Shown here piece after piece: positions 1 to 15,985 of a stretch of 64,000 nucleotides of DNA; position 1 is the first letter of the stretch; every line of letters begins with the position of its first letter. The notes below the pieces were generated by a model, which did no database searches, was not told the DNA's origin, and was given only the letters and a program-made list of their open reading frames with translations. Source of the stretch: Diadema setosum (Eukaryota; Echinodermata; Echinoidea; Diadematoida; Diadematidae); assembly GCF_964275005.1 (NCBI RefSeq), contig NC_092698.1, positions 28,995,447-29,059,446 of the forward strand, in the 5' to 3' direction. Made by a program: the position numbers and the translations under genes.

Positions 1-340
1 AGGTCAAAGGTTAAAACCTGTCAATGCTCTGTGGAATCAGAAAATGGTTTCCCTGAAGTATAGATGCCTGTTTAGTGAATCATAACCACATATATCATTC
101 ACAAATGTCTAAAAACATCGACATTTTGATATTTAAAGTTCATTGACCTCTGGAGGTCATCAGAGGTCAAAGGTAAAAACCTGTCAGTGCTCTGTTGAAT
201 CTGGAAATGATTTCTCTGTGGTATAAATGCATGTTTAGTGCAACATAATCCCATATATCATTTGCAAATGTCTAAAAACATCGATTTTCTGATATCTAAA
301 GTACATTGACCTCTGGAGGTCATCAGAGGTCAAATCAAAC
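1..340. repeat. Tandem repeat, period 163 bp, about two copies, rich in AGGTCA hexamers
   Basis: Units start at 1, 164 and 327, each opening with AGGTCAAA; the third is cut short after a few bases. The copies are about 85% alike by eye. At each junction sit TGACCTCTGGAGGTCA (an everted pair of AGGTCA half-sites spaced by 4) and AGGTCAAAGGT (a near DR1). The array begins at the window edge, so its true length is unknown. Confidence 0.9.
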
Positions 341-1448
341 TTACCTCCCGATCTTAAAATAAATCTTATGGTATGTACTAACACTGGTGAAAGTTTCATG
401 CTTTAGTCAAATTTTGCACAATTCACGTGATTTTGAGGGCTTATCTGCTCTACTAATATGCCTATCCATTTGTTAGGACTAATTACAACATGCAGTGTAC
501 ATAATAAGATACATACGTACATACATAATGCAGTATAACTTTTCAACTGCCCCTGAGCTATCTTTGGAACCCCCCCCCCTTTTTTTTTTTTTTGGTTCTT
601 TATCAAGTTACTTTAGTTTTCCCCGCCTCGACAATACCCATATTATGACTGTATGAGGAGAACGACGATTTTGACATATTTTTATGTAATCCCGCGATGT
701 TATCTCTCAGATGACTAATCAATGGCCGTTATTCTGAAAGTGAGATGCGTGTTTTTTTTTTTTATCCAAACATAATAGATTATAGGAGAGTGAATGAAAA
801 ATTACAGATGCGATATCAATGTGGTAGAGTAAGCTTATTTCTGATAATATTGTCTTATTGATTCAAGTGTCTGTGTTCGCAATGAGGAGTTATGGTTTAC
901 AGTGCGATTCACAGTGTACTCTAATTTAAACAGTGAGTGCGACGTAGAACAACTAAATGCTTTAAAAAGTTTAACATAATGTCATGAATACATAATTTCC
1001 ACCATCATGATAATTCAAAATATTGTACTAGTATAATCTATGTCCCAAACAGCACCATCATAAGCCATGGGAAAGAGCAAGAAATGTGTGCCATCATAAA
1101 ACATCTCCTATACATTGACTGCTTGATCGTCTGTAAGTCAGTGTCTGTCTGCTTCATTACTTTTACATGCTTAAAGGACCTATGCTTGTTGACCAAATTG
1201 ATTTGTAGTTTCATGACCATCACTTGTGTGGCTTACAGGATATCTTTGTATGGGTCATACATGTCATAATGATAATATCTATGTTTTATTATCATTCCCT
1301 TATTTGCTTTTATTCCCTTATTTGGTATCATTAAGTCACTGTTTCTCTTTCACAAACACTGATTATTCGGGGCTTCATGTAGGTCATACTTCTCTTTGTA
1401 CAGCCCCATTTCGATTTCGACCAGTTATCATATTACTGTGTTATCATG

Positions 1449-1451
<3 letters not shown>
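341..1451. other. Gene-free AT-rich stretch
   Basis: No exon-like open frame or recognisable repeat. It contains only short homopolymer runs, including a C run followed by a T run near 570-593 and a T run near 752. Confidence 0.6.
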
Positions 1452-1509
<58 letters not shown>

Positions 1510-1524
1510 ATAGAAATAAATTGA

Positions 1525-1571
<47 letters not shown>

Positions 1572-1664
1572 CATCATCATCATCATCATTATTATTATTA
1601 CTATTATTATTATTATTATTGTTATTATTATCATCATCATTATCATCAATTCATCATTATTATC
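1452..1664. repeat. Compound microsatellite (TA)n then (TTA)n with ATC interruptions
   Basis: A pure TA run of about 45 bp is followed by a short AT-rich spacer and about 130 bp of TTA triplets, broken by ATC blocks. The open frames across it (Ile-Tyr, Tyr-rich and Ile-rich) only reflect the repeat. Confidence 0.95.
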
Positions 1665-2832
1665 CGCCGTCGAAAGAAGCTTCCAAACAAAAATTCTTTC
1701 ATTGTCATCAGCGGTCGATCATTGCTTACTTTTTGATATGACTAACAAACTATAGTTCGGATATGTTCAAACAATGGCATTTGCTAATCATATTACTTAT
1801 AGTAACGTGGAAACATGCAATTTATGCAATGGTGAATTTAAATGGCATATGAATGTGATGTCTTTCTGTTAGTAGTTTACTAGTAGCATTGATAGACAGA
1901 TGACAGACTATTTGCTTGGAAGCTTTTGTGGGCAGATCCAAGTACCGTAATCTGAAAGAAAAATATGGCAGAAAAACATTATGAAATAAATTGCAAATAT
2001 TTGCAATTTTTGGCCACGTATTATAACGATCATGGCAGTGTAAGTCCGCGCAATCTAACATGCGTTTCATAATCATGCATAGGTCCTTTATCATGTTTGA
2101 TTTGACTTAAATGATTTGATTCATTCACAAAATGCATACACATACATTATGCACAAATAATATAGATAGTTTGCAAGGAATATGTCATATATATTTTTGT
2201 GTGGATCGTCATAAGCTATTCAAAGCTTGTCTAGGACGTCATAGGCAGGTAGCGTAGATAGACACCAATAAATAAAAAATAGGTTTATAGGCACTGCTAG
2301 ACAGATTATGCAGGTGGGTGAAGTTCTTATGTATCTATATAGGTAAGAGACACCGAAAATCACATGATCTTGTATATTCTTACGACAGAGCGAAAGAAGG
2401 TGTGTGCAGACACAGTATGAAATGTGAAGGTAGAGGCGTTTGTTGTCATGTAGATGACTATTCAGACGACTGGAAAAGTAATCAGTATCAATCATTAGAC
2501 ACACAATTAAAACGACAGACAAATAGATACAGAGACAGATAGTGATATGAGTGCGTATATGGAAGAAGACAAGAAATACCAGGATAAAATCTAGAGAGAA
2601 GTAAATCAGGGAGAGACAAACAAAATTGTTTGACGTAAACACATTTTGATGATGAAATTTGTGGGTGTCGAGAGGAGTTTCAATCGTACATGTACTTCAA
2701 CTTTGTGATGTATCGCCGCCAAATATTTTTCTCAGTCATAATCACATCGCGCTATCAGAAGCACTCTCATTAATTTCGGGATTGTAACTATGATTGTGTG
2801 ACGGCACGCAAGTGTTCCGGTTGATTTGTGTT
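1665..2832. other. Gene-free stretch
   Basis: Low-complexity and unique AT-rich sequence. The longest open frame (about 140 codons, - strand, 2220-2642) has no recognisable domain, a skewed composition and no convincing splice context. Confidence 0.5.
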
Positions 2833-2850
2833 TGTGTGTGAGTGCGTGGT

Positions 2851-2899
<49 letters not shown>

Positions 2900-2921
2900 G
2901 TGCGTGTGTGTGTGCGTATGC

Positions 2922-2958
<37 letters not shown>

Positions 2959-2968
2959 TGTGTGTGTA
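2833..2968. repeat. (TG)n microsatellite
   Basis: About 130 bp of GT dinucleotides with GC and GA interruptions. It creates false Thr-His open frames on the - strand. Confidence 0.95.
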
Positions 2969-3429
2969 TAGTGCGCGAATAAATGCCCTTGAACTGGAAA
3001 GTGCAATCAACCTTTCCGTTATAATTTCCAAGGAGGTATCAGATTGAGAAAAGAAAAACAACTGCATATTGGATGAATAATGAAAGTAATCAAGGAAAAG
3101 GGTGAATATCAATTGAAATCGAAGGGTTAGGTGGTATGGATACTAAAACACCAACTCTATATTAGCGACCCATGATATATTTCACCAAGATTGAGTCTAT
3201 GGATGGAGTGAAATCATAGAAAAGATGGGATTCATCCCCTGCATATAATATGATTTATGATTTTCATGGTTTTCATGGTTTTCCATTTTCTGCGAATTTT
3301 GCTGATTGATATCATATGAAATTATTTGAAATGATGAAACTACAACTGCATTTATAAGTACTTCTGATATCGCTACTCCTGCTCATGCTGAGCTATACAA
3401 CAATGCTACACTACTCTTCTGCTACTATT

Positions 3430-7091
<3,662 letters not shown>

Positions 7092-7598
7092 TGCACGTTC
7101 CACAGGGTCATCTCACGAGCTAGGCACCCACAAGTCATACACGACCCACGAGCTGGACACTGAAAACGATCAATGACTTAACACCCACGAGTTATGCAGC
7201 TATATAGAAACCAAGTAAATTAGGCCCACGAGCTACACACTAGGCAAATAATAAGGCCCTCAAGCTCGACACTATTATAAGGAAAAAAAAAGTCCCGAGA
7301 CTGCGTAAATTAAGCCCCGTGATGTAATGTCAAGCGTGTGGGCCTTGTTTGCCTCACTGATCTCCCCTCTGAGGGGAGATCAGTGGTTTGCCTATTAGTG
7401 TCTACAGCCCGTGGGCCTTATTCTTGTTGTTTGCCTTGTGTCTAGCTCGTGTTACTGGACCGTAAAGCTCCTGGGCCTATTTTACTTGTGAGCTCGTGGG
7501 AATTTTTTCACTTAGCGTCTAACTCGTCGGCTGTATGACTCGTGAGCTGTATAACTTGTGGGCGGTATGACTCGTGGGTGTTGAGCTCTTAACGTGCA
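7092..7598. mobile_element. Fold-back element made of degenerate CCACGAGCT units (copy 1)
   Basis: The left arm carries CACGAGCT, CCCACGAGCT, CCCACGAGTT and similar units every 20-40 bp. The right arm carries the reverse complements (AGCTCGTGGG, ACTCGTGGG and others). The arms meet at a perfect 31-bp palindrome (7355-7385). The outer ends share the inverted 8-mer TGCACGTT (7092-7099) and AACGTGCA (7591-7598). There is no coding capacity. It is probably a non-autonomous fold-back DNA element of unknown superfamily. Confidence 0.65.
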
Positions 7599-8414
7599 CC
7601 CTTTCCACTTTGGCTAGATTGTTATGAATTGTTTAAAGATCACATGAACTTATCTGTATAGTTAAAAAATACTCAGTTGACCATCATACACATCACTAAC
7701 GTAACCTTATTTGTACGTCCACCCAAATGCAATGACCAACAACTTCCTGTCGCCATTTTAAGCTCTTCCAATATTTCTTAGGTGAAATGATGACATTCGT
7801 CACTTCTCAGCAAATCAGCATGAATCTCTTCCTCATGTTTATCTCATCTCATCCCTTTAAACCCTGTAAAAATGGCGCTCGCTCACTGATGTTTCCTTGA
7901 ACTTGGAATATATTTTCGTCGCTAAAAAGTGTTATCCCGAATTCCCATATGTATCATGAACTCAAATCAGGTGTATTGTCACAATTCACTCATGCTTGAT
8001 TTGGGCCCTGCTTTATAGGGAATTTCGGATATTTCTTCAACAACCTCACACAGGACACAATCGAGAAAGTGCTCGCCAACAGGGAGTATTTACTTGGGAT
8101 TTTGCTTGAGTGCACAAAAATACAAATATTTATCCAAGTATAAAGCGCAGCGCAGCAAATCGAAAGAAAGGCCACAAATTGGCGCGAAAACAACGTTTAG
8201 TTGACAACAATCAAGTTTACGTCGGGTTTCCCCGCCTGAAACACGACCCTCATATCAAAGCATTTAAATGAAAATGAGTACTTTAGTGTCGCATTATGAT
8301 CTGTTGAGACTGTTGTCTTCCGAACCTCCGGAAAATATTATCTTTGCAACTTAAGGATATACCAATCAGACGCCAGCTGTCTTTGACCATATATAGACCA
8401 TGATAATAACCCTA
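7599..8414. other. Gene-free stretch
   Basis: AT-rich sequence with no recognisable feature; one 67-codon frame on the - strand (7990-8193) has no domain. Confidence 0.5.
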
Positions 8415-8590
8415 TACTTCAAGTTTCAAGTTTCAAGACTAGTTTATTTCACATCTTTTGGCAGAATGCAGCATCACCAAAATACAATACATGCATTACG
8501 TATCATATTTTACTTTAGAATCATAATTAATAAAATACAATTTGAAATATTATTACAAAAAATAGATGGAAATAAGATCAGATGACATCA
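8415..8590 (-). mobile_element. Probable LINE 3' end with TTGAAAC-type tail
   Basis: Read on the - strand, AT-rich sequence ends in AAATAAACTAG followed by repeated TTGAAAC units. A terminal short tandem repeat after an AATAAA-like motif is typical of CR1/L2-type non-LTR retrotransposon 3' ends. No coding part remains. Confidence 0.4.
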
Positions 8591-8678
8591 TCATCTGACC
8601 CAAGAAAGAGCAGCTGACGGCAGACGTGACACTTGACACCATAATCGAAGTTCATCACTTGGTTTGGCCACACTTTAT

Positions 8679-8960
8679 ATTTGATTTGATTTGATTTGAT
8701 TTGATTTGATTTATTGCTGCATTTTTCACAAAGTATATACAACGTAACAAACAATATTATTTTCCAACACTAATCACATTAATATCCAACACAAAATGAA
8801 TATAAATATAATCATATATGTCATATAATGTATCACTAATGAATAGGTGAATTATAATCATACAAAAACAATTGGAAAATCATTGCTTATTCAATCGAAT
8901 TAATACATACAATATGCAGGAGACCGTCATCTTAAGCTGAAGCTTGCACAGAGTTTGATG
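8679..8960 (-). mobile_element. Probable LINE 3' end with (TCAAA)n tail
   Basis: On the - strand an AT-rich 3' region ends in AATAAATCAAATCAAATC repeats (+ strand 8679-8713). This is the same layout as the neighbour at 8415 and the copy at 27.9 kb. The motif caggagaccg near 8920 recurs at about 15,194. No open frame survives. Confidence 0.45.
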
Positions 8961-10009
8961 GCGGCCTCTGGAAAGCAATATGGCTTGTACTTCTTTACAA
9001 ATCATTTAATATAATATTATATAACCGAGTAGGGTAGCTACAAAATGCATCAGTGCAAAGGTGAGTCAGGGTGCAAGTGCATATGTGCAGTTTTGTTTTC
9101 TTATTATTGTTAATGCTATATGATTTAAAAAACCTTGTAGATTAATTTTCATATTAAAAAAATATATATACATAATGTTTATGTATGCATATTGTGTATG
9201 GACACGAGTCATGTAATTCGATGCTAAAGGACCACAGTATGACCTGAATTTTAAGTCAGTCGGTTCATTTACAGATAATCTCTTCATTAGCTGACAACTC
9301 CTGCAATTGTTATACACTTTGTGCCTGCTAGGAAAGTATTGATGATTATATCTTCTTGACACACAATGAAGAAATCTCTTTCCAACGCATTAGATGTTAA
9401 AAGTGAATATGAACTGCTTTGTAAAAGCGATTACGGAAGACAGCTGTTACATTGCAATATTGATATGTAAGGTGGTACATCAAATAAGTAGAATGCCAAT
9501 ACAAACACAATTTGATAATCACGCAATCCCCTGATAACAATACTTGTACTAAAGATTAGAAATATTATAGCGCTCTAACAACACCCGCGTTGCATATCAA
9601 AGTGAACTTTAGCTTAGTTAATCACAATTTTTTGGTCCTTTATTCCGTACTTTTTGTGTTGTTTTATTTTGTCTTTGTTTTTCAGCTGGTCCGTCTGCAT
9701 TAAGAAGGAACGAGTTGTATCACAACATACTTTCTGAACTTGTTGACTCGGATTAAAACGTCATCGTCTCATTTGTATTTTCACGCGTGTATGCATGTGA
9801 ATGTGTATACTTGTGTGATAATTTCCGAGGGTATAGCCGATTATGGAAGGAAATTTTAATACAATTGTCATGGCATGACAGATGGTCGCTTACATGTTTG
9901 CAAACGAGCAAAATGCATGGGAGCAAGATACTATATAGTCACATGTATTTCATACTTTCGTTATTCTTTTTTTTTCGCCATCATTTCATACGGTGCGATG
10001 GAAGGAAAT

Positions 10010-10042
<33 letters not shown>

Positions 10043-11159
10043 GGGGGGGGGGGGCATAAGCTGGTGTAAAAAAAGCCCTTCTGTATTCACGTTTAATCTT
10101 TGTGTATGAATAATACTAAGAATGATGCAGAGTACAATCAAGGAGGTATTCAGTACTATAACTGATCAGTGTTGTGCGCATATCTATCCTTCGAGACTAG
10201 AAAGGAATTCCATCAAAGAACTTGCCACTGATGCGTTTGATGGAATTGATGCCCCGAGGGGTCGGCTTACAGCAAACGGATTTTTTCAGTTCGACGTCAC
10301 TCTGATTTGTCAGCATAATCCTTTTACTTATTGCCTCTTTGTGGTTGTTTATGCATAATGAGTATAGTAGTAAATTCATAAGATATTTTTGTGACGTCTA
10401 GATCGTCATTGATGATGTCACTTCCACTCCAATCGTAGGGCAGAGGAACATGACAAAATAATTCCCAGAATATTTCTATTTTTAGTTCTCTATATTCCAA
10501 TCACGTCAATACTCTCCTTTTTGAAGCAAACAAGGGGACCAATTAACAAACAAACAAACAAATAAAATGATGACAAAAATCCCCTATAAGCGTAAGATCT
10601 AAACAGGCATTACTCAGCGATGCGCGGGAGAGATGCGAAGGCGTTTTACGCGCGCTTAAAACGTAGACGATCCGCTTAGTGTATTAAAATAGAGGACCCA
10701 AGAAAGACCCCGCCCAAGAACATGATTACTTTTCACTGTTTTTTGCGTAGCGAATAACCCTGTAAATTCCACTCTATCTTCAGGCTAATGTAAAGTCCTA
10801 AAAAAACCCCAAACAAACAAACAAACAAACAGAAAGCAAATCAAATAACCCAGCACTCTAAAGGAGCACACTTTCCAAATTGAACTGAAGTTCAACGCAA
10901 ATCCTCCCCTTTCATATCCTCCCCTTGTTTTGAAACTGACATGACCTTAATTGATTAGGTTATGCGCCTTGAATTATCTCGACATGAGATCGTTACTATA
11001 GAAGATATTGAGCATTCGTAATTTCAAAATTTCTGTTTTTTTTCAAAAGATTTCAGAAAGTAAAAATATTTGAAATATAACTATATACAATAAAAATTTG
11101 TTTAAGGTCATGATGTAAAAAAAGAAAGATAAAAAAGACGTGTCAACTTACCTCTCACA
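8961..11159. other. Gene-free stretch with T/G homopolymer block
   Basis: It contains a run of about 30 T followed by about 12 G (10,012-10,054), AAAC-rich spots at 10,550 and 10,810, and TGACGTC-like sites near 10,390-10,425. Open frames here are short and featureless. Confidence 0.5.
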
Positions 11160-11345
11160 GGGCTAGCGGAACGGGGGGAGGGGGTTTGCTTGTTTAACCC
11201 GGAAGTGGAACCAGTTGTGCTGAAGCCCCCCCCCCCCCCCATTTTTTTTTTTTTGCTTGTCAGCTGATGAAACCCGGAAGTAGCACCACAAGTAGTTATG
11301 AAGTACCCCCCCCCCCCCTTTTGAAAACATGGCGCCGGCCATCCG
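11160..11345. mobile_element. Fragment of the poly-G/CCGGAAGT non-autonomous element family
   Basis: It shares AACCCGGAAGT and GTCAGCTGATGAAACCCGG with the copies at 19.3 and 21.2 kb, and carries two poly-C tracts. The AACCCGGAAGT block occurs twice here, suggesting a nested or duplicated internal segment. The terminal GGCGGATCC motif is not seen, so this copy is incomplete. Confidence 0.55.
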
Positions 11346-12179
11346 GCCATGTTTCATATTCGACTCGATCTCTAAACCAAGATGTTTTGAACATAAACAA
11401 TATTACACTTTAGTTGAATGCTTTTTTTTTTGATAGCTCTGTGTCATGAAGTTCAGAGCCTCTGACGTATACTTTAGTCCTTTATCCAAACTACCTCGCC
11501 TTAGAATATTCTTTAAAAAAAAAAATAAGTCTCAAGAGGATTACAGTGAATTATCGTGGATTTCGACACCGTGGGCAGTGCAAATCCTTTTGCAACGATT
11601 CATTCAGAGTCAACTTTTTTTTTTTTCGAATCTCCCTCCAGACTCGCCACGCACATACTGCAACAGGTTCGTGCGAGTTCACTTCTTAACCATAGCAGAC
11701 GATGACCTGCGGTGAAGGGAAGCTTCAGAAGTTCAGGTGCAGAGTTTTCATGTCGCAAGTTAAGTAGGTTTCCAGTTCTATAACCAACGCGTCAAACCTA
11801 TGACCTCATATCTGATACACCTTCCATGCCTTACCAAAACGAACGTTAATGCTCTCCTGTCCGTTGATTCGTAATTGCACGCGTTCCCTTTTGTGACATT
11901 AAAAGGCATTCTCCCCCGCCCCCCCCAAAGTTGTTGGGTGTATTATCTTTTCTTCTGTTTCCATATTTCAGTCTTTATACGATTTGAATCATCGCATTTG
12001 GCATGTCTGATGTCTCCTGTATGTTTGTCCGTCTCGATCTGTCTATCAAGCACTTTTCGTCTTTCCCTCGAGCTCAGTCTCATGTCGCGAATTTTGTCTC
12101 TAGGATAGTCAGCTCTGTATTCTTTTTTTTTTTTTTTTGCTCTAAATTCCATTGGAGTATAAAATGTACACAATCCGGA
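11346..12179. other. Gene-free stretch
   Basis: Short homopolymer runs only. Three overlapping frames on both strands near 11,875-12,278 read through T-rich sequence and lack domains. Confidence 0.45.
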
Positions 12180-12603
12180 TGCACATCACGAGCTCGACAC
12201 CCACGAGTCATACAACCCACGAGTCATACTGCTAACGAGTCACACATCACATATACGCACAAGTTATTCAGCTTATAAACGCGTCATGCAGCTCACGAGC
12301 TAGATACAAGTGAACAAGGCTCACCAGCTCGACATCAGGTAAAATAGGCCCACGAGCTATACGCTCCACGAGACAGACACGAGTCCAATAAGACCCAAGG
12401 TCTAGATACAGATGAGGTCCACGAGCTCTATAACACTTGGCAAAAAGGGCTGACGAGCACAATCATAACAACCTCATGGACGTTTTTGCCTATGGTGTTG
12501 AGGGATTTAAACATATTGCCCTCGTAGGTACCTATAAGGTCTAGATCGTGGGCCTATTTTACCATTGTTTTACTTATGACTCCTTGGGTGTCTGGGATGA
12601 CCT
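12180..12603. mobile_element. Fold-back element of CCACGAGCT units (copy 2)
   Basis: Same family as 7092-7598: repeated CCCACGAGTCATA and CACGAGCT units on the left, reverse complements on the right. A well-kept inverted pair is GGTAAAATAGGCCCACGA (from 12,337) against TCGTGGGCCTATTTTACC (to about 12,563). The right arm is shorter and more decayed than in copy 1, and the exact ends are unclear. Confidence 0.6.
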
Positions 12604-14146
12604 CTATAAACCTAGCGAGAGGAACATTAGACATCCTGAGATACAGACAGTTAATGTCACACTTTTAGTAGTTGATATACTTTTTTGATAAAAAAAAGTA
12701 ATAGCATTTGATATTTTAAATATTATATTCTAAGATTAAAGAGTAATAGAATGTACATCTTCTTTATTTTGCTATGTTTGTCATTTAATGTAAGCATGCA
12801 GAATTTATTTGGTTACATTGGTAACCCGTTTTAGGGAGCAGAATTGAATTTGATATACGAACACTTTGCTTGAGAGTTTCTGGTGAAAACCATAATTGGC
12901 AGGGGTTACGCCAGAATGAGGGGTGGCATCAAGTGAATAGCATGTTATCGGAGGCACCGAGGCCGAGAATTTTGACAACAGGCTCAAAATTAGGCAAAGC
13001 ATATCATAAATTTCATCTTTTGGATGAATACAAATTTAGACAAAAGAAGGGGGAAATAAGGCAAGCAGTCGTGTGGTGCATGGATGTGAACTTTTAGTTG
13101 TGGAGGGATCGATACAGCCATCGTACGAAGAAAAGAACGCACGGGGCGGCAAGCGATGTCACAACTGCTTTGTGATGTCACAATATTTTTGTGACGTCAT
13201 TACACAAATAGCGCACGTAAAAAGGGACGTCATTTCCAAATTATGTACAATAGCTCAAACAAGCTAAAATTTTGAAATAGTTGAAAATACATGTGAAATA
13301 TATGTGAATACATAAATATATGAATATATGAAGGTCTTTTAACCATTCATTATACTCTCCAGAATAGATTCTTGATCCAAAATATGATGGAATGTATATT
13401 TTGAATAAAAAAATCTATCATAACTTGATTGCATGTGACCTATTGTTATGAATCGTTTGCAACTTACAGATCAAGGGTGTAATTGTTTTCCCCAAATCCA
13501 TCTATCTATGCGCTCATTTGAATTTTATGATAGAATAACAATTAGGACAACGATATAGATATGATGAGAACAATAGCACAAATACGCATGATAATATTAA
13601 TGTATCATAAGTCCACATCTTCCTTTGAGTGGGCCTACAGGACCATTTCAGGACTCTGACTTATCTAAATCGTCTCCTTAGCTTCGGCTTCAGGTCGCTG
13701 AAATTATATTTCCACATCATTAAAAAAAAAGCAGATACAAGCAAAGTGACGGTTTTGTCTTTCATTCCTCGTGAATCTTTGTGTATATCTGAGCCTATAT
13801 GACAATAAATCACAATAAATTTTGATTTCTCTTGATTATACACAGCATACCGTAAACGTAATACAACGCACATCTACGCGGGAAGTACACAGATGAATGA
13901 CATTAAAACACACGGCCCATCGAATCAACAATGCAGCGTATACTATGAGCCAGTATAGAAATCTCGAGTAATTCTTAGTTTATATACACAGTATACACAG
14001 ATCTGTTTGTCGTTGTTTATACGTATTTTGATTAATACGTATTTTGATTACTGTTCAGCTAGCTTATCTGTTAACGTACAATCAGCCACCCTTTGACCTA
14101 CTTGTAATTGCCCATAACATGAGTTACAATGGTATACAGCACACCT
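12604..14146. other. Gene-free stretch with a cluster of CRE-like sites
   Basis: Between 13,154 and 13,233 four ATGTCAC/TGACGTCA-type motifs occur within 80 bp. No exon could be recognised. Confidence 0.45.
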
Positions 14147-14614
14147 TTAAAGGGGCATTCCGGACGATTTTCATAATTTCACATCATGTAGTACATAAAT
14201 CAACAGCTTCATGTATAGATTTGTAGAATTTATTGTGGTTCTTGAGCAGAGAAACAGTACTTTCAAAAACCTTAAACAAATTACACTGAACAAAGATGAT
14301 GACATAGGAGCCTCACATATCTCAGAAATGTAGCATTGTCATTCCATTACAATACGGCATGCTTGCAAGCTCACCTGTGTGTAATCTATGCATGCCTTCT
14401 TCTTTTGTTCTGCTCCCTTGAGCCACATCTCATGCATTCTTATGGTGAGGCTGCCATGTCATCATCCTTGTTCATTGCCACTTGTTAGAAATTTCGAAAA
14501 CATTCTTATTTTTCATCCCAATCATTATAAATCCTGAAACTCTGTACCCAGTATAACTAATTTATACATGTTCAAATGTAAAAATTTGAAAATCATCCGG
14601 AGGTCTCCTTTAAG
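14147..14614. mobile_element. MITE, family A (TTAAAGGAGACCTCC ends), complete
   Basis: It starts TTAAAGGGGCATTCCGGACG and ends with the inverse of AAAGGAGACCTCCGGATGAT, giving long imperfect terminal inverted repeats flanked by TTAA. The interior matches the copy at 18.8 kb in opposite orientation, including the ACAAAGATGATGACAT core and the AGATTTGTAGAATTTATTG segment. It has no coding capacity; TTAA target use suggests a piggyBac-like origin. Confidence 0.7.
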
Positions 14615-15621
14615 TAACCTGGCGCCCCCTGTTTATGAAGTAGGCGTATTTTGTGATTAGAGATGTTTTACAGTCCATCAGCGTACAATAAACCCGCGAT
14701 AATCTCCTACCTGTTTTACCACGCACCAACCTTTACTCAGTTACTTTGACCAAACAGGTAAAAAAAAAAAAATCTTCTTTCTTCTCACCTTCCCCTGCAT
14801 TCCTTGACCTATTTGGATAATTCTACTGGTGTAGAGCAAACGTTGGGATCGGCTTAGTTTGATATGCAAAGCTAAAGGAACAACAGGCTTTGTGGTCACA
14901 GGTTGTTGTTGTTGTTTTTTTTTTTGTCTGTTGAATTGTACTATAACTTAAAGTACAATTATTTCTTTTGGATATGGTTTGCTTTTATTGCTTTATTTTT
15001 GTATCCAGGCCCAGTAACAACTAGAAAGAAAATATGCAAATAAAGCAGAAGATAAAAGTCGAAATAGTGTCCATTTGGGGACCTATTCCTTTACCATGTG
15101 ACCATGGCTATTGTTCCGAAGAACACAACATCGGAAAGAAGTTATATCATTACTTTGAGAATAAGTAAAAGAGGAAAATAGGGAAAAAATCTACAGGAGA
15201 CCGCCATTATAGACGACGAGCTTGACTTAGTTGGGACCCCGAATGAAATAAGCAAAACAGGAGTATATCTATATACACACATACATTATACACTATAACT
15301 GTATATTCCAAAGGGACTGTCGAGAAATTATGCTGCGAAGATTTCTTGTTATGTGTGTATGAGTGCATGTGTTGGTAAAATGTGTTTGGGGTTGTACGGC
15401 TTGGATTGCATTGCTGTAACATAGAATTTATGTGAGGATATAATTATTATGTAATTAATGGATGAAAGTGAAAAATATTTCTGAATTTGTATAATGTTTT
15501 TGTGTAGAATCACTGGCATATTTTGTACTTATACTTTGTTCTCATGCATATGAATCGCATTATATTAAACCCAGATAACGAGAAAACCAGCCATAATTAT
15601 TACAGAACATATTTCAGACCA
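14615..15621. other. Gene-free stretch
   Basis: Unique AT-rich sequence with short homopolymers. A motif near 15,194 (CAGGAGACCGCCAT) resembles one at 8,920 in a LINE-like tail. No exon seen. Confidence 0.45.
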
Positions 15622-15985
15622 GTTTAAACGTTAGTCTGAAAAAAATAAGTAAAATTTGGTTAGCATATGAAATAGTGAAAATTGTATCAAAAAGCAGACA
15701 AAATCTAGGGAAGATATAAAAATGTTGAAATTTCGCTAATTTTCGCAAAACAGTTCTCGAACAGTTGATATGAATTAATACAAATGAGTTAAGTATCACG
15801 ACTCAAAACACATCGTTTCATATAATGTAATGTTATTCTTTGCCGAATAACTTCACAGTAATAATCGCTCAGATATAATTTGACTGATGGGCCTGCGTTT
15901 GAACAACACCAACAGCAAACAAACAAGACGAAAAAGACCAAAATTCGAAATTTTCAAGATTTTGTACAAAATTTATTATATGGTA
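15622..15985. mobile_element. MITE, family C, decayed copy
   Basis: It aligns by eye with the left two-thirds of the element at 20,504: TTAGTCTGA plus A-rich stretch, the AAATTTCGCTAATTTTCGC segment, and the TGTTATTC...GAATAACTTCA palindrome-like core. It is more diverged than the other copy, and its ends are indistinct. Confidence 0.55.

Noticed and set aside
2220-2642. 140-codon - strand frame rich in Leu, Phe, Ile and Tyr
   Set aside because: Looks like a membrane protein only because of AT-rich composition; no motif, no splice context, no neighbouring exon.
2732-3112. 126-codon His/Thr-rich frame
   Set aside because: It only translates the TG microsatellite on the opposite strand.
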